From the NCBI RefSeq assembly GCF_017115165.1, contig NZ_JABXKF010000178.1, positions 1 to 58,180 of the forward strand: a stretch of DNA of 58,180 bases, in the 5' to 3' direction. The position numbers and the translations under genes were made by a program. The notes beneath the pieces are model-generated. The model searched no databases and was not told the origin of the DNA. It was given only the letters and a program-made list of their open reading frames with translations. The stretch comes from Nostoc sp. LPT (GTDB taxonomy: Bacteria; Cyanobacteriota; Cyanobacteriia; Cyanobacteriales; Nostocaceae). Positions 1-8,212 of this stretch are shown piece after piece (positions within the stretch are counted from its first letter, which is position 1; the number at the start of each line of letters is the position of its first letter).

Positions 1-79
1 CCTACCTTAATGGATTATTGTCGGTTTGAGGCACTTCAAAAACTGAGATGCTCCCCTTAAGCCCCTTGTAATCCATAAA

Positions 80-985
80 CTAAAATCCTAATTTGTCTAA
101 CACTGGCTTTGTAGAAACAATGTGACGGTCTAAACCCAGTTCTTTTGGACTAACCCCAAGTGCCAAAGCAATCAACTGGGGTAAATGCAACACTGGTAAA
201 CCTAGCTTTTGTTCAATCACCTTTTCTACCTCTGGCTGACGCGAATCTAAATTTAAGTGGCAAAGAGGACAAGGCGTAACTATACAGTCAGCACCAGATG
301 TCAAAGCGTCCTGAATATGCATCCCCGCCATCTTGAAAGATTGGGTAGTGGCATAACTAGCAAGGGGCCAACCACAACATTGTGTCCGCCCTCGATAATA
401 AATTGGTGTTGCACCCACTGCCCGAAACATATTTTCCATCGCTTCCGGTTGGAAGGGGTCGTCATCAGGCATAGATTTTTGGGCGCGGAGGAGATAACAG
501 CCATAAAAAGCCGCACATTTTAATCCAGTTAACTTTCGGGTGACACGTTTGGTAATTTCCTCTAAACCGTAATCTGTTACTAAGGCGTAAAGAAGATGTT
601 TAACGTCAGTACTGCCGCGATAAGGCGAACAGCCTTCTTTATTTAGCAAACCATTAACCTGTTCAATGTAAACAGGGTTAGAAGTCTTGCACTCTTTCAA
701 GTGTTCATTCACATGACCGATAACACCTTGACAAGTACTGCAATGGGTAAGTAAGGGCAGATTTAATTCTTCTGCTAGGGCAATATTTCTGGCGTTAACT
801 GTATCTTCTAGCAGTTGCGAATCTTCTTTAAATGTGCCTGAGCCACAGCAAGCAGCTTTTTTAAGTTCAACTAGTTCAATGCCCAGTGCTTGGGTAAGCG
901 CTTGAGTTGACTGGTAAAGTTCCCGACAGGCCCCTTGAGCAACACAACCGGGGAAGTAAGCGTATTTGAGTGTCTGAGGTAGCAT
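80..985 (-). CDS. HdrB-like cysteine-rich (CCG domain) protein
   Basis: A 301-residue protein of the heterodisulfide reductase subunit B family. Two CCG-type cysteine-rich repeats are visible: an N-terminal one (FPGCVAQ near residue 14, AACCGSG near 46, CSTCQG near 84) and a second one (FYGCYLLR near 161, QCCGWP near 204, CPLCHLN near 241). In methanogens and sulfate reducers such repeats bind an unusual Fe-S cluster and act in thiol/disulfide or succinate:quinone electron transfer. Cyanobacterial copies stand alone and their partner is not established, so the redox role is inference. Start ATG at 985; a perfect palindrome around a HIP1 site lies 15 bp upstream. It is transcribed away from acpP. 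Confidence 0.85.
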   Translation of the reverse strand: MLPQTLKYAYFPGCVAQGACRELYQSTQALTQALGIELVELKKAACCGSGTFKEDSQLLEDTVNARNIALAEELNLPLLTHCSTCQGVIGHVNEHLKECKTSNPVYIEQVNGLLNKEGCSPYRGSTDVKHLLYALVTDYGLEEITKRVTRKLTGLKCAAFYGCYLLRAQKSMPDDDPFQPEAMENMFRAVGATPIYYRGRTQCCGWPLASYATTQSFKMAGMHIQDALTSGADCIVTPCPLCHLNLDSRQPEVEKVIEQKLGLPVLHLPQLIALALGVSPKELGLDRHIVSTKPVLDKLGF

Positions 986-1405
986 AGAAGTATGTTTGGG
1001 TTAGAGCGATCGCTCTAAACAATAACTGTTTTATCATTCCCTTGTTAGCACCATTCTGATGTTTGACGTTTAGCTACCCATTGAGCCTCTAGGTTAAAAG
1101 GTCGCAGCATCGACATATTCTTAATTGCTAGCAAGGCTGTAAATACCGATCGAGACATTGTAAAAAGTTTTAGCAATAATTGGAAAACCAAAGCATATAT
1201 ATGGGATCGGCGATGGCGTAGTACGCTCCACTGCTCAAGTGTTCCGAGAAAACTTACCCGATTTATTTTAGGAATGGGAGAGGTTTTCTAACAGAAAAAC
1301 CCTTGGAAGTATGCGGGCGATCGCGCTTGACGATAAGATGTATATGCTCAAAACAATGTCTCCTCTAAAGAGCAGATCGTAGCAAGTGGTTAAGGACTTT
1401 TATTT
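986..1405. other. Intergenic region between hdrB-like gene and acpP
   Basis: 420 bp between divergent genes, so it must hold both promoters. It contains the HIP1-centred palindrome at 1001-1018 and short fragments of dispersed Nostoc-type repeat near 1205-1245. An AAGGA ribosome binding site lies 11 bp before the acpP ATG. I could not place promoter hexamers with confidence. Confidence 0.5.
1001..1018. promoter_or_regulatory. 18-bp perfect palindrome centred on HIP1
   Basis: TTAGAGCGATCGCTCTAA reads the same on both strands and sits 16-33 bp upstream of the hdrB-like start codon. It extends the common octamer GCGATCGC by five bases on each side, so it could be an operator or a 5' UTR hairpin. 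HIP1 alone is common here, so only the extension is notable. Confidence 0.35.
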
Positions 1406-1660
1406 ATGAGCCAAGCGGAACTTTTTGAAAAGGTCAAGAAAATCGTCATCGAACAACTGAGTGTTGATCCCCCAGATAAAGTCACACCACAAGCCAAGTT
1501 TATGGAAGACCTGGGAGCAGATTCCCTCGATACCGTTGAGTTGGTGATGGCCTTGGAAGAAGAATTTGATATCGAAATTCCCGACGAAGCTGCCGAGCAG
1601 ATTACATCGGTTCAAGACGCAGTAGATTACATCGATAACAAAGTTACCGCCTCAGCTTAA
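1406..1660 (+). CDS. acpP: acyl carrier protein
   Basis: 84-residue acyl carrier protein of type II fatty acid synthesis. The phosphopantetheine attachment motif D-S-L is present with Ser40 (GADSLDTVEL), and the acidic helix II is typical (EEEFDIEIPDE). It carries the growing acyl chain for FabF and other enzymes in the cytoplasm. Length matches the family. AAGGA lies 11 bp before the ATG. fabF follows 236 bp downstream on the same strand, the usual cyanobacterial acpP-fabF order, and tkt comes after. Confidence 0.98.
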   Translation: MSQAELFEKVKKIVIEQLSVDPPDKVTPQAKFMEDLGADSLDTVELVMALEEEFDIEIPDEAAEQITSVQDAVDYIDNKVTASA

Positions 1661-1788
1661 CTGAGGATTAAAATTGGGGATTGGGATTGGGGAGATTTTT
1701 CTCTAATATCTAGCTACTCTTCGCCTGACGCTGCTAATGTCACTAATGCTGACGTTAACGACAGTCACTTGAAGTCAGCAAATCCGAT

Positions 1789-1832
1789 GCCAGTCGCTCG
1801 TAAAGGAAACCTTTAAGATCGCGCTGGCTCAC
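1789..1832. repeat. dispersed palindromic repeat, copy 1
   Basis: A short element in the acpP-fabF gap with ends GCCAG and CTGGC (inverted) around a core containing GGAAACC. The same layout recurs near 3234, 40870 and 48048, so it is one family of small intergenic hairpin-type repeats. No coding potential. Confidence 0.5.
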
Positions 1833-1896
1833 TAGTACCTAGTCGCTAACCTCAAATTTTTTGCCTGCTAGCTTTTTCGCCATTTTTAACTGAATC

Positions 1897-3147
1897 ATGA
1901 CAGATCATACACGTAAACGCGTTGTTGTAACTGGTGTTGGCGCGATTACACCTATAGGTAACACAGCAACAGAATATTGGAATGGATTATTGAGTGGACG
2001 CAATGGCATTGACTACATCACATTATTTGATCCGTCTCGCCATGATTGCCGGATTGCTGGTGAGGTGAAAAACTTCGATCCGCATGATTACTTGGAGCGT
2101 AAAGAGGCCAAGCGCATGGATCGATTTTCCCAATTTGGGGTTGCGGCAGCAAAACAGGCTCTAGCTAACGCGGAGTTAGCGATCAATGACCTGAATGCAG
2201 AACAGGTAGGTGTGATGATCGGTTCTGGCGTTGGTGGGATTAAGGTATTAGAAGACCAGCAAACTATCTACCTCAACCGTGGCCCCGATCGCTGTAGTCC
2301 ATTCATGATTCCGATGATGATCGCCAATATGGCCGCAGGATTAACGGCAATTCACACGGGTGCTAAAGGGCCAAACTCCTGTCCTGTAACTGCCTGTGCG
2401 GCTGGCTCTAACGCCATTGGAGATGCTTTTCGCTTAATTCAAGGGGGATATGCCCAGGCGATGATTTGCGGGGGAACGGAGTCAGCTGTCACACCATTGT
2501 CGATAGCTGGGTTCGCCGCCTGCAAGGCACTCTCTTTTAGCAATGATGACCCGGCTCATGCTTGCCGTCCTTTTGACCGTGATCGCAACGGATTTGTTTT
2601 GGGTGAAGGTTCAGGAATTTTAATTCTAGAAGAACTGCAACACGCCATCAGTCGCGGCGCTCACATTTATGCCGAAATGATCGGTTATGGCATGACCTGT
2701 GATGCTTACCATATCACCTCCCCCGTACCTGGTGGACTCGGAGCCGCTAGAGCAATCGAACTGGCTCTTAAAGATGCTGGCATAACTCCTGAACAAATTA
2801 GCTATATTAACGCCCACGGCACTAGCACCCCAGCTAATGATTCAACTGAAACCTCAGCAATCAAAAAAGCCTTGGGAGAACACGCCTATAAGGTGGCAAT
2901 TAGCTCCACCAAATCGATGACAGGTCATTTATTGGGCGGTTCTGGAGGTATTGAAGCAGTCGCAACAGTACTAGCGATCGCTAATGACCAAATTCCACCG
3001 ACAATTAATCTGGAAAATCCCGATCCTGAGTGTGACTTAGATTACGTGCCTAACTCTAGCCGCGCTCAAAAAGTCGAGGTGGCAATATCCAATTCCTTTG
3101 GGTTTGGCGGTCATAATGTCACACTGGCCTTTAAGAAATACGTTTAA
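1897..3147 (+). CDS. fabF: beta-ketoacyl-ACP synthase II
   Basis: 416-residue condensing enzyme that elongates acyl-ACP with malonyl-ACP. The catalytic triad is visible: Cys167 in TACAAGSNA, His307 in NAHGTSTPAND, His344 in STKSMTGHLLGG. The glycine-rich C-terminal SNSFGFGGHN is also intact. Full length for the family. It follows acpP and precedes tkt on the same strand; long gaps separate the three, so a single transcript is possible but not shown. No clear Shine-Dalgarno before the ATG. Confidence 0.98.
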   Translation: MTDHTRKRVVVTGVGAITPIGNTATEYWNGLLSGRNGIDYITLFDPSRHDCRIAGEVKNFDPHDYLERKEAKRMDRFSQFGVAAAKQALANAELAINDLNAEQVGVMIGSGVGGIKVLEDQQTIYLNRGPDRCSPFMIPMMIANMAAGLTAIHTGAKGPNSCPVTACAAGSNAIGDAFRLIQGGYAQAMICGGTESAVTPLSIAGFAACKALSFSNDDPAHACRPFDRDRNGFVLGEGSGILILEELQHAISRGAHIYAEMIGYGMTCDAYHITSPVPGGLGAARAIELALKDAGITPEQISYINAHGTSTPANDSTETSAIKKALGEHAYKVAISSTKSMTGHLLGGSGGIEAVATVLAIANDQIPPTINLENPDPECDLDYVPNSSRAQKVEVAISNSFGFGGHNVTLAFKKYV

Positions 3148-3233
3148 AAGAAGTTAGGAGGCAGAAGGCAGGAGTTAGAATTCAGAATTCAGTAGTTTGA
3201 TCCGACTCTGCTCGTTTGCCCAATGCCCCATGA

Positions 3234-3280
3234 CGCCACTTGCTTCAAGTCGGGAAACCCGCCCAACGCAGTGGCTCCCC
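3234..3280. repeat. dispersed palindromic repeat, copy 2
   Basis: Ends GCCACT and AGTGGC are exact reverse complements, the core contains GGGAAACCC, and CCCCATG-type heptads flank it on both sides. Same family as the elements at 1789, 40870 and 48048. Confidence 0.5.
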
Positions 3281-3388
3281 AATGCCCCATGTCCCATACC
3301 CAAAGTATCAGAAATATCATTCCGATATAAAGTAAGCGTTCAGCATGACCCAATTATCAGCTTGATTTATCACCAGAAACTCAGGAGA

Positions 3389-3414
3389 TCCCGCTTGTCC
3401 ATCGACAAGCGGGA
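3389..3414 (+). promoter_or_regulatory. 11-bp perfect hairpin in the tkt leader region
   Basis: Arm TCCCGCTTGTC at 3389-3399, loop CATC, arm GACAAGCGGGA at 3404-3414. The arms pair without mismatch. No T-run follows, so it is not a standard terminator. It lies about 90 bp before the tkt start and could be leader structure, an mRNA stabiliser, or a dispersed palindrome. Confidence 0.4.
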
Positions 3415-3505
3415 GTGGGATGATAAGGATACTGTGGGGAATCTAAAATAACCCCAGCAAGAGAAGCTACGAAGAGTGCTAACCCGTCGTTAAAAACAAG
3501 AGATT

Positions 3506-5533
3506 ATGACTGTTGCAACCCAATTTGCCAAAGAATTGTCCGTCGAAGAACTGGCTATTAACTCGATCCGCTTCTTGGCTGTTGATGCCGTAGAAAAGGC
3601 AAAATCGGGACACCCAGGACTACCAATGGGTGCGGCTCCGATGGCTTTTGTACTCTGGGATCGCTTTTTAAAGTTTAATCCCAAGAATCCCAAATGGTTT
3701 AACCGCGATCGCTTTGTCTTATCTGCCGGTCATGGCTCGATGTTGCAGTACGCCCTGCTTTACTTGACAGGCTACGACAGTGTAAGCATTGAAGATATCA
3801 AGCAATTCCGCCAATGGGAATCCAAAACCCCTGGACACCCCGAAAACTTCATGACCCCAGGTGTGGAAGTCACCACTGGCCCCTTGGGTCAAGGAATTGC
3901 CAATGGAGTCGGTTTAGCGATCGCCGAAGCGCACCTTGCCGCTAAATTTAACAAACCCGATACCAAGATTGTTGACCATTACACCTACGTAATTGTGGGT
4001 GACGGTTGCAACATGGAAGGAATTTCTGGTGAAGCTTGTTCTTTCGCAGGACACTTGGGATTAGGCAAACTCATCGCTCTGTACGACGACAACCACATTT
4101 CCATCGACGGTTCCACCGATGTGGCATTCACCGAAGATGTTTCTAAGCGCTTTGAAGCTTACGGCTGGCACGTCCAACACGTCGAGGACGGCAATACCGA
4201 TTTAGAAGCGATCGCCAAAGCAATTGAAGCAGCCAAAGCTGTTACCGATAAGCCTTCTTTCATCAAGGTAACAACCATTATTGGTTACGGTTCCCCCAAT
4301 AAAGCAAACACCGCTGGTGTTCATGGTGCTGCCCTTGGTGGAGACGAAATAGCATTGACTCGGAAAAATTTGGGTTGGGAATATGAGCCTTTCGTAGTCC
4401 CAGAAGAGGCCCTCAACCATACCCGCAAAGCAGTGGAACGTGGCGCAGGTTACGAAGACGAATGGAACAAGACTTTTGCAGATTACAAAGCTAAGTATGC
4501 CCAAGAAGCGGCTGACTTTGAACGCTACATAAGCAGCAAACTACCTGACGGTTGGGATAAGGTACTACCTACCTACACTCCAGAAGACAAAGGACAACCC
4601 ACCCGCAAACACTCAGAAATCTCCCTCAACAAATTAGCGGCAGTTTTACCTGAATTGATTGGTGGTTCGGCTGACTTAACCCACTCCAACCTTACCGAAG
4701 TCAAGGGCAAAGGCGACTTTCAAAAAGGGCACTACGAAAACCCCAACATCCACTTTGGTGTACGGGAACATGCTATGGGCGCAATCTGTAATGGGATAGC
4801 GCTGCACGCTTCGGGATTAATTCCCTACGGTGCTACCTTCTTGATCTTCACAGATTATATGCGTGCTGCCATCCGCTTATCCGCCCTTTCCCAAGCTGGC
4901 GCGATTTGGGTGATGACTCACGATTCCATTGGACAAGGTGAAGATGGCCCCACGCACCAACCCATTGAAACTCTGGCTTCCTTGCGAGCTATTCCTAATT
5001 TAACCGTGTTTCGTCCCGCAGACGGTAACGAAACCTCTGGTGCTTATAAAATAGCGATCGAAAAGGCGAAGCAAAATGCTCCATCTCTGTTGGCGTTCAC
5101 TCGTCAAAACGTCCCCAACTTGGCAGGTACATCAATTGAGGGCGTAGCCAAGGGTGGATACACCGTGGTTGATAGCGAAGGTACACCTGAGATCATTTTG
5201 ATTGGAACTGGTTCAGAACTGAGCCTCGCAGTCGGTGCAGCCGAAAAACTCACGGCTGAAGGCAAGAAAGCCCGTGTTGTCTCGCTACCCTCATGGGAAC
5301 TGTTTGAAGCACAGGATGCGGCTTATAAAGAGTCCGTTCTGCCGAAAGCTGTCACCAAGCGTTTGTCTGTAGAAGCTGGTAGCAGTTTCGGTTGGCACAA
5401 GTACATAGGTACTGAAGGCGATACTGTTAGTATTGATCGCTTTGGTGCTTCGGCTCCAGGCAATGTTTGTCTAGAGAAGTTTGGCTTTAGCGTTGATAAT
5501 GTGTTAGCTAAGGCTAAACAATTGTTGGGTTAA
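3506..5533 (+). CDS. tkt: transketolase
   Basis: 675-residue thiamine-diphosphate enzyme of the Calvin cycle and pentose phosphate pathway, moving two-carbon ketol units between sugar phosphates. Visible: N-terminal SGHPGLPMGAAP, the TPP-binding GDGCNMEG motif near 169-176, the middle pyrimidine-binding segment with GVREHAMGAICNG, DSIGQGEDGPTHQP, and the C-terminal domain with IGTGSELSLA. Full length. A rho-independent terminator follows at 5564-5590. In photosynthetic cells it works in the cytoplasm for RuBP regeneration. Confidence 0.98.
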   Translation: MTVATQFAKELSVEELAINSIRFLAVDAVEKAKSGHPGLPMGAAPMAFVLWDRFLKFNPKNPKWFNRDRFVLSAGHGSMLQYALLYLTGYDSVSIEDIKQFRQWESKTPGHPENFMTPGVEVTTGPLGQGIANGVGLAIAEAHLAAKFNKPDTKIVDHYTYVIVGDGCNMEGISGEACSFAGHLGLGKLIALYDDNHISIDGSTDVAFTEDVSKRFEAYGWHVQHVEDGNTDLEAIAKAIEAAKAVTDKPSFIKVTTIIGYGSPNKANTAGVHGAALGGDEIALTRKNLGWEYEPFVVPEEALNHTRKAVERGAGYEDEWNKTFADYKAKYAQEAADFERYISSKLPDGWDKVLPTYTPEDKGQPTRKHSEISLNKLAAVLPELIGGSADLTHSNLTEVKGKGDFQKGHYENPNIHFGVREHAMGAICNGIALHASGLIPYGATFLIFTDYMRAAIRLSALSQAGAIWVMTHDSIGQGEDGPTHQPIETLASLRAIPNLTVFRPADGNETSGAYKIAIEKAKQNAPSLLAFTRQNVPNLAGTSIEGVAKGGYTVVDSEGTPEIILIGTGSELSLAVGAAEKLTAEGKKARVVSLPSWELFEAQDAAYKESVLPKAVTKRLSVEAGSSFGWHKYIGTEGDTVSIDRFGASAPGNVCLEKFGFSVDNVLAKAKQLLG

Positions 5534-5563
5534 TAGCAACAGAATATTCTCAAAATAGTTTGG

Positions 5564-5590
5564 GGTGGGCTGAAAGGCCCGCCTTTTTTT
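5564..5590 (+). terminator. rho-independent terminator of tkt
   Basis: GGTGGGC at 5564-5570, a six-base loop and GCCCGCC at 5577-5583 form a 7-bp stem with one G-T pair, followed directly by seven T residues. It sits 31 bp after the tkt stop. Confidence 0.9.
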
Positions 5591-5906
5591 ATGCAAAGAA
5601 GCGCTGAGTACAGATTGTTTATAATTCATAGCTTATTTAATTTTTTGATGAAATGCTACTCAAGAAATACCTAATTAAAATAAAGATTCATTAAAGTATG
5701 GTTTGAGGTAAACTTGAGCCTTTAGACTCAACTCAAGCATAATTTTTTCAGCAGATGCCTATTAAGATTTGTATTTATCCCGTTAAAAGTGAATGTTTTT
5801 ACAGATGTAACATTATTTACTAACTTTTTTCAGTTAAACTTAAATTCTCTGTGATATATTGATGTAATCAAGAATACCCGTAAGATAAATATTAAAACTT
5901 AGCATT
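5591..5906. other. AT-rich intergenic region
   Basis: 316 bp of AT-rich sequence after the tkt terminator. No gene, repeat or clear hairpin was seen. It must hold any promoter for the small ORF at 5907; TATATT near 5856 is a possible -10 but lacks a convincing -35. Confidence 0.4.
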
Positions 5907-6023
5907 ATGTCTAGTCAAGAACAAAATTCTAACAAACCATTGAAGCAAACGCAGGCTAGCCTAACAAAGAAAAAGAAAATACAACCTCCCCCAGACCTCA
6001 AAAAACCAAATAAAACCGAATAA
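5907..6023 (+). CDS. 38-residue basic, proline/lysine-rich small protein
   Basis: An open frame of 38 codons beginning MSSQEQNSN and continuing with a KKKK stretch, PPP and KKPNKTE at the end. It is hydrophilic and strongly basic with no cysteine or membrane segment, so probably disordered. I do not recognise a family. Support for a real gene: it is followed 20 bp later by a perfect 10-bp hairpin plus T-run, and it faces the two coiled-coil genes convergently. There is no good Shine-Dalgarno. It could be a small partner of the coiled-coil pair, or just a chance frame in an sRNA. Confidence 0.45.
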   Translation: MSSQEQNSNKPLKQTQASLTKKKKIQPPPDLKKPNKTE

Positions 6024-6043
6024 AAAGTATTAGAGTTACTTGT

Positions 6044-6069
6044 AGAGACTTAAATTAAATTAAGTCTCT
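6044..6069 (+). terminator. rho-independent terminator after the small basic ORF
   Basis: AGAGACTTAA at 6044-6053, a six-base loop and TTAAGTCTCT at 6060-6069 pair perfectly; GCAATTTTT follows on the + strand. The symmetric stem may also stop transcription arriving from the coiled-coil genes on the other strand. Confidence 0.75.
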
Positions 6070-6095
6070 GCAATTTTTATCAAAAATAAATTAGC

Positions 6096-7175
6096 TTATT
6101 TATTTTTTGCTTGAGTCTTTGCCTGTTCTAAAGCTATTTCTTTGATTGCCTGATATGAATTAACATTTGAGCTACCTTCAATAGCTTTAACTGCCAAATC
6201 CTGAACTTGTTTGAGAGCGGATTCGAGTTGTTTAGAAAGATTTTGAATTCGTGTCTCTTGGTTAGTAATAGTTTGTTCTAAAGATTGTAATCTTTGTTCA
6301 TAGAAACGCTTTTGCCCTTCCACTTCCTTAGAATATAAATCTGATTTTACTTTAGCTTGGTAGTGGGCGATGCCTTTGCCTTCTTCTGTAGCTTTTTTGA
6401 TGGCTGCTTCTTTATCTTTTGGAAAAGCTTCTACCTTAGCTTTTAACTCTTCAAATTGTTTCTCTCTCTCAGAAATTGCTTTCTCCCGTTCAGCCCACTG
6501 CTTTTCTGTTTCTTGTAGTGATTCTTCCAGTTGCTTATATAGCGCTTTCTGCTCTTGTTCGTATTCGTCATTTTGCAGTTGTCGCTGGAGTTCTAAATTA
6601 TACTTATACTCTGTTGCATCGCGTTGCCGAGTTTTATTCAAGTTTTCATTCCGTTCTTTTATCGCCCGTTGCTGTTCCTCCTGTTCTTTTCCCCAAGTAT
6701 TTCTTTGCTCTAGTATTTCTTGGAATAACACTTCAGAACGTCGGCTATATTCTTCCTGATAAGCTTTAGTATTATCTTCATAGGCTTGGATAAGAGTATC
6801 CAAGATATCATCAGAAATTTCTAAATTATGCAACTGTGTTAATTGTTGGATTTCTTTTTCTAAAATTCGCCTGATTTCTTCCAACTTAGAGGCTTTTGTG
6901 GTTAGCTGTTCCGATAATTCATTAGCAGCACTGCCAAAACCTAATTGAACCTTCGCCAAGCTTTCAATTGTATTGTTCATTTTTTGTTGGATACTAGAAA
7001 GCTGATTCATAGCTATTTTTTGTTCTAATTTAGGCTGTTCTTTAGTTCCAGACTGGTTTTCTTTGGCAACTTTATCGAGTTCTGATTTCAGTGCTGCTTT
7101 TTCTTTTGCTAACTCTTCATACGCCTGAAGAATTTCTACTTTAGTATTCTTATCAGTCGGTTTTTTCCCCACCAC
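6096..7175 (-). CDS. coiled-coil-rich protein, paralogue of the next gene upstream
   Basis: 359 residues, almost wholly charged heptad-like helix (E/K/Q-rich) from about residue 5 to 330, with no signal peptide or membrane span. Start is GTG at 7175, decided by a perfect AGGAGGT five bases upstream. The C-terminal half aligns with the neighbouring gene (WAEREK near 226; YEQRLQSLEQTI and LKQVQDLAVKA near the end), so the pair arose by tandem duplication. Coiled-coil-rich proteins of this type in heterocystous cyanobacteria include filament formers that act in pairs (for example ZicK/ZacK of Anabaena); a link to those is inference from composition and pairing only. It is 53 bp downstream of its paralogue on the same strand, so co-transcription is likely. 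Confidence 0.8.
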   Translation of the reverse strand: MVGKKPTDKNTKVEILQAYEELAKEKAALKSELDKVAKENQSGTKEQPKLEQKIAMNQLSSIQQKMNNTIESLAKVQLGFGSAANELSEQLTTKASKLEEIRRILEKEIQQLTQLHNLEISDDILDTLIQAYEDNTKAYQEEYSRRSEVLFQEILEQRNTWGKEQEEQQRAIKERNENLNKTRQRDATEYKYNLELQRQLQNDEYEQEQKALYKQLEESLQETEKQWAEREKAISEREKQFEELKAKVEAFPKDKEAAIKKATEEGKGIAHYQAKVKSDLYSKEVEGQKRFYEQRLQSLEQTITNQETRIQNLSKQLESALKQVQDLAVKAIEGSSNVNSYQAIKEIALEQAKTQAKNK

Positions 7176-7228
7176 AACAAACCTCCTCTTCAGGAATTCA
7201 AGATGATTAAGATGCTACAGACTCACAA

Positions 7229-8212
7229 CTATTTAGGATTAGAACTACCAAAAGCCCTCATAGCTAAGTCTTGTGCTTGTTTTAATGCAGTTTGCAATTG
7301 AGCAGAAATGCCTTCTATTTGCTCAGACTGTTTCTTAATTGTTTCTTCCAGAGATTGAATTTTTTGTTCATAGCTCTGTTTGTTAGATTCCCATTCTCTT
7401 TCAAATAAATCAGCCTCGATTTTAGCTTTTTGGCTTGTTTCTTTAATTGCTTCTTCTCTAGCCTTCTTAACGGCTTCTTCCAGTTCGCTAGGAAATGTAG
7501 TTACTTTTTGTTCATAATCTGCAAAGAGTGGTTGGCGTTCAGCGAAGATTTTTTCTCGTTCTGCCCAATCTTTCTCTTTCTTTTGAGAATTTTCTTGTAT
7601 TTCCCTTTGTTGTTGGCGCTTTATCCCTTCGTAGCTGTCTGTACTGAATTTTCGAGTAGTTTCTAACTTATACTGAAATTCTTCTTGTTCTTGCTGGCGA
7701 TCTTTGGCTAATAAATCGTTATATGCTTGGAGTTTTTCTTCATACTCTGCTTGCTCTTTCTGCCATTCTTTCCGCCTAATTATAATTTCTTTCTCTAGTG
7801 CTTCCTTTTTGCTAATAGTATCTTGTTCAAGAATTTTTAATTTTTCTTGGTGTTCTTGACTTAAAATGTCTAGAGTATCTGCTACAACTCTAATTTGTTC
7901 CAGTTCTTGTAGGCGTTGAGTTTCAATTTCTATAGCTCGGTTCAATTCATCTAACTTGGAATTTTCCTGAGCTAGTTTTTCAGATAATCCGTTGAGAATA
8001 CTGCCAAACTCTAATTGTAAATCAGCTAAACCTTTGACAATACTATCAACTGTATATGCAGAAGCTGCTTGCAGAATTCCTTGACTTTTTGCTTTTTCTG
8101 CTTCCTCTTGTTTGGTTGCTATTTTAGATTCAAGTTTTTTTCTTTGGATAATAATTTGTTGAAATGCTTGCATTAGTTGTTGTTTGCTGTCCTTGACTCC
8201 AACTGTAGTCAT
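7229..8212 (-). CDS. coiled-coil-rich protein, upstream member of the tandem pair
   Basis: About 327 residues of Glu/Lys/Gln-rich coiled coil. I chose the ATG at 8212 (MTTVGVKD) because AAGGGAG lies seven bases upstream; the frame is open further to 8260. Conserved blocks shared with the downstream paralogue are DWAEREK, YEQKIQSLEETI and LKQAQDLAMRAFGSSN at the C-terminus, plus LADLQLEFGSILNGLSEKL near residue 60, which matches LAKVQLGFGSAANELSEQL. Strong ribosome binding sites on both genes suggest substantial expression. No enzyme motif is present; a structural or scaffold role in the cytoplasm is the likeliest reading. Confidence 0.8.
   Translation of the reverse strand: MTTVGVKDSKQQLMQAFQQIIIQRKKLESKIATKQEEAEKAKSQGILQAASAYTVDSIVKGLADLQLEFGSILNGLSEKLAQENSKLDELNRAIEIETQRLQELEQIRVVADTLDILSQEHQEKLKILEQDTISKKEALEKEIIIRRKEWQKEQAEYEEKLQAYNDLLAKDRQQEQEEFQYKLETTRKFSTDSYEGIKRQQQREIQENSQKKEKDWAEREKIFAERQPLFADYEQKVTTFPSELEEAVKKAREEAIKETSQKAKIEADLFEREWESNKQSYEQKIQSLEETIKKQSEQIEGISAQLQTALKQAQDLAMRAFGSSNPK

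Larger units (their letters stand above)
3148..3505. other. Intergenic region before tkt with repeats and a strong hairpin
   Basis: 358 bp without a credible gene. It holds a dispersed repeat at 3234-3280 (ends GCCACT and AGTGGC, core GGGAAACCC) flanked by ATGCCCCATG heptads, and a hairpin at 3389-3414. An open frame at 3197-3451 crosses these repeats and is not believable as a protein. The tkt promoter and leader should lie here. Confidence 0.55.

Noticed and set aside
3197..3451. Open frame of 84 codons between fabF and tkt
   Set aside because: It crosses dispersed repeats and a hairpin, has no ribosome binding site and reads as low-quality protein.
6370..6759. 129-codon frame opposite the coiled-coil gene
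   Set aside because: Ser/Cys/Phe-rich mirror of a Glu/Lys-rich coding strand, a typical antisense shadow.
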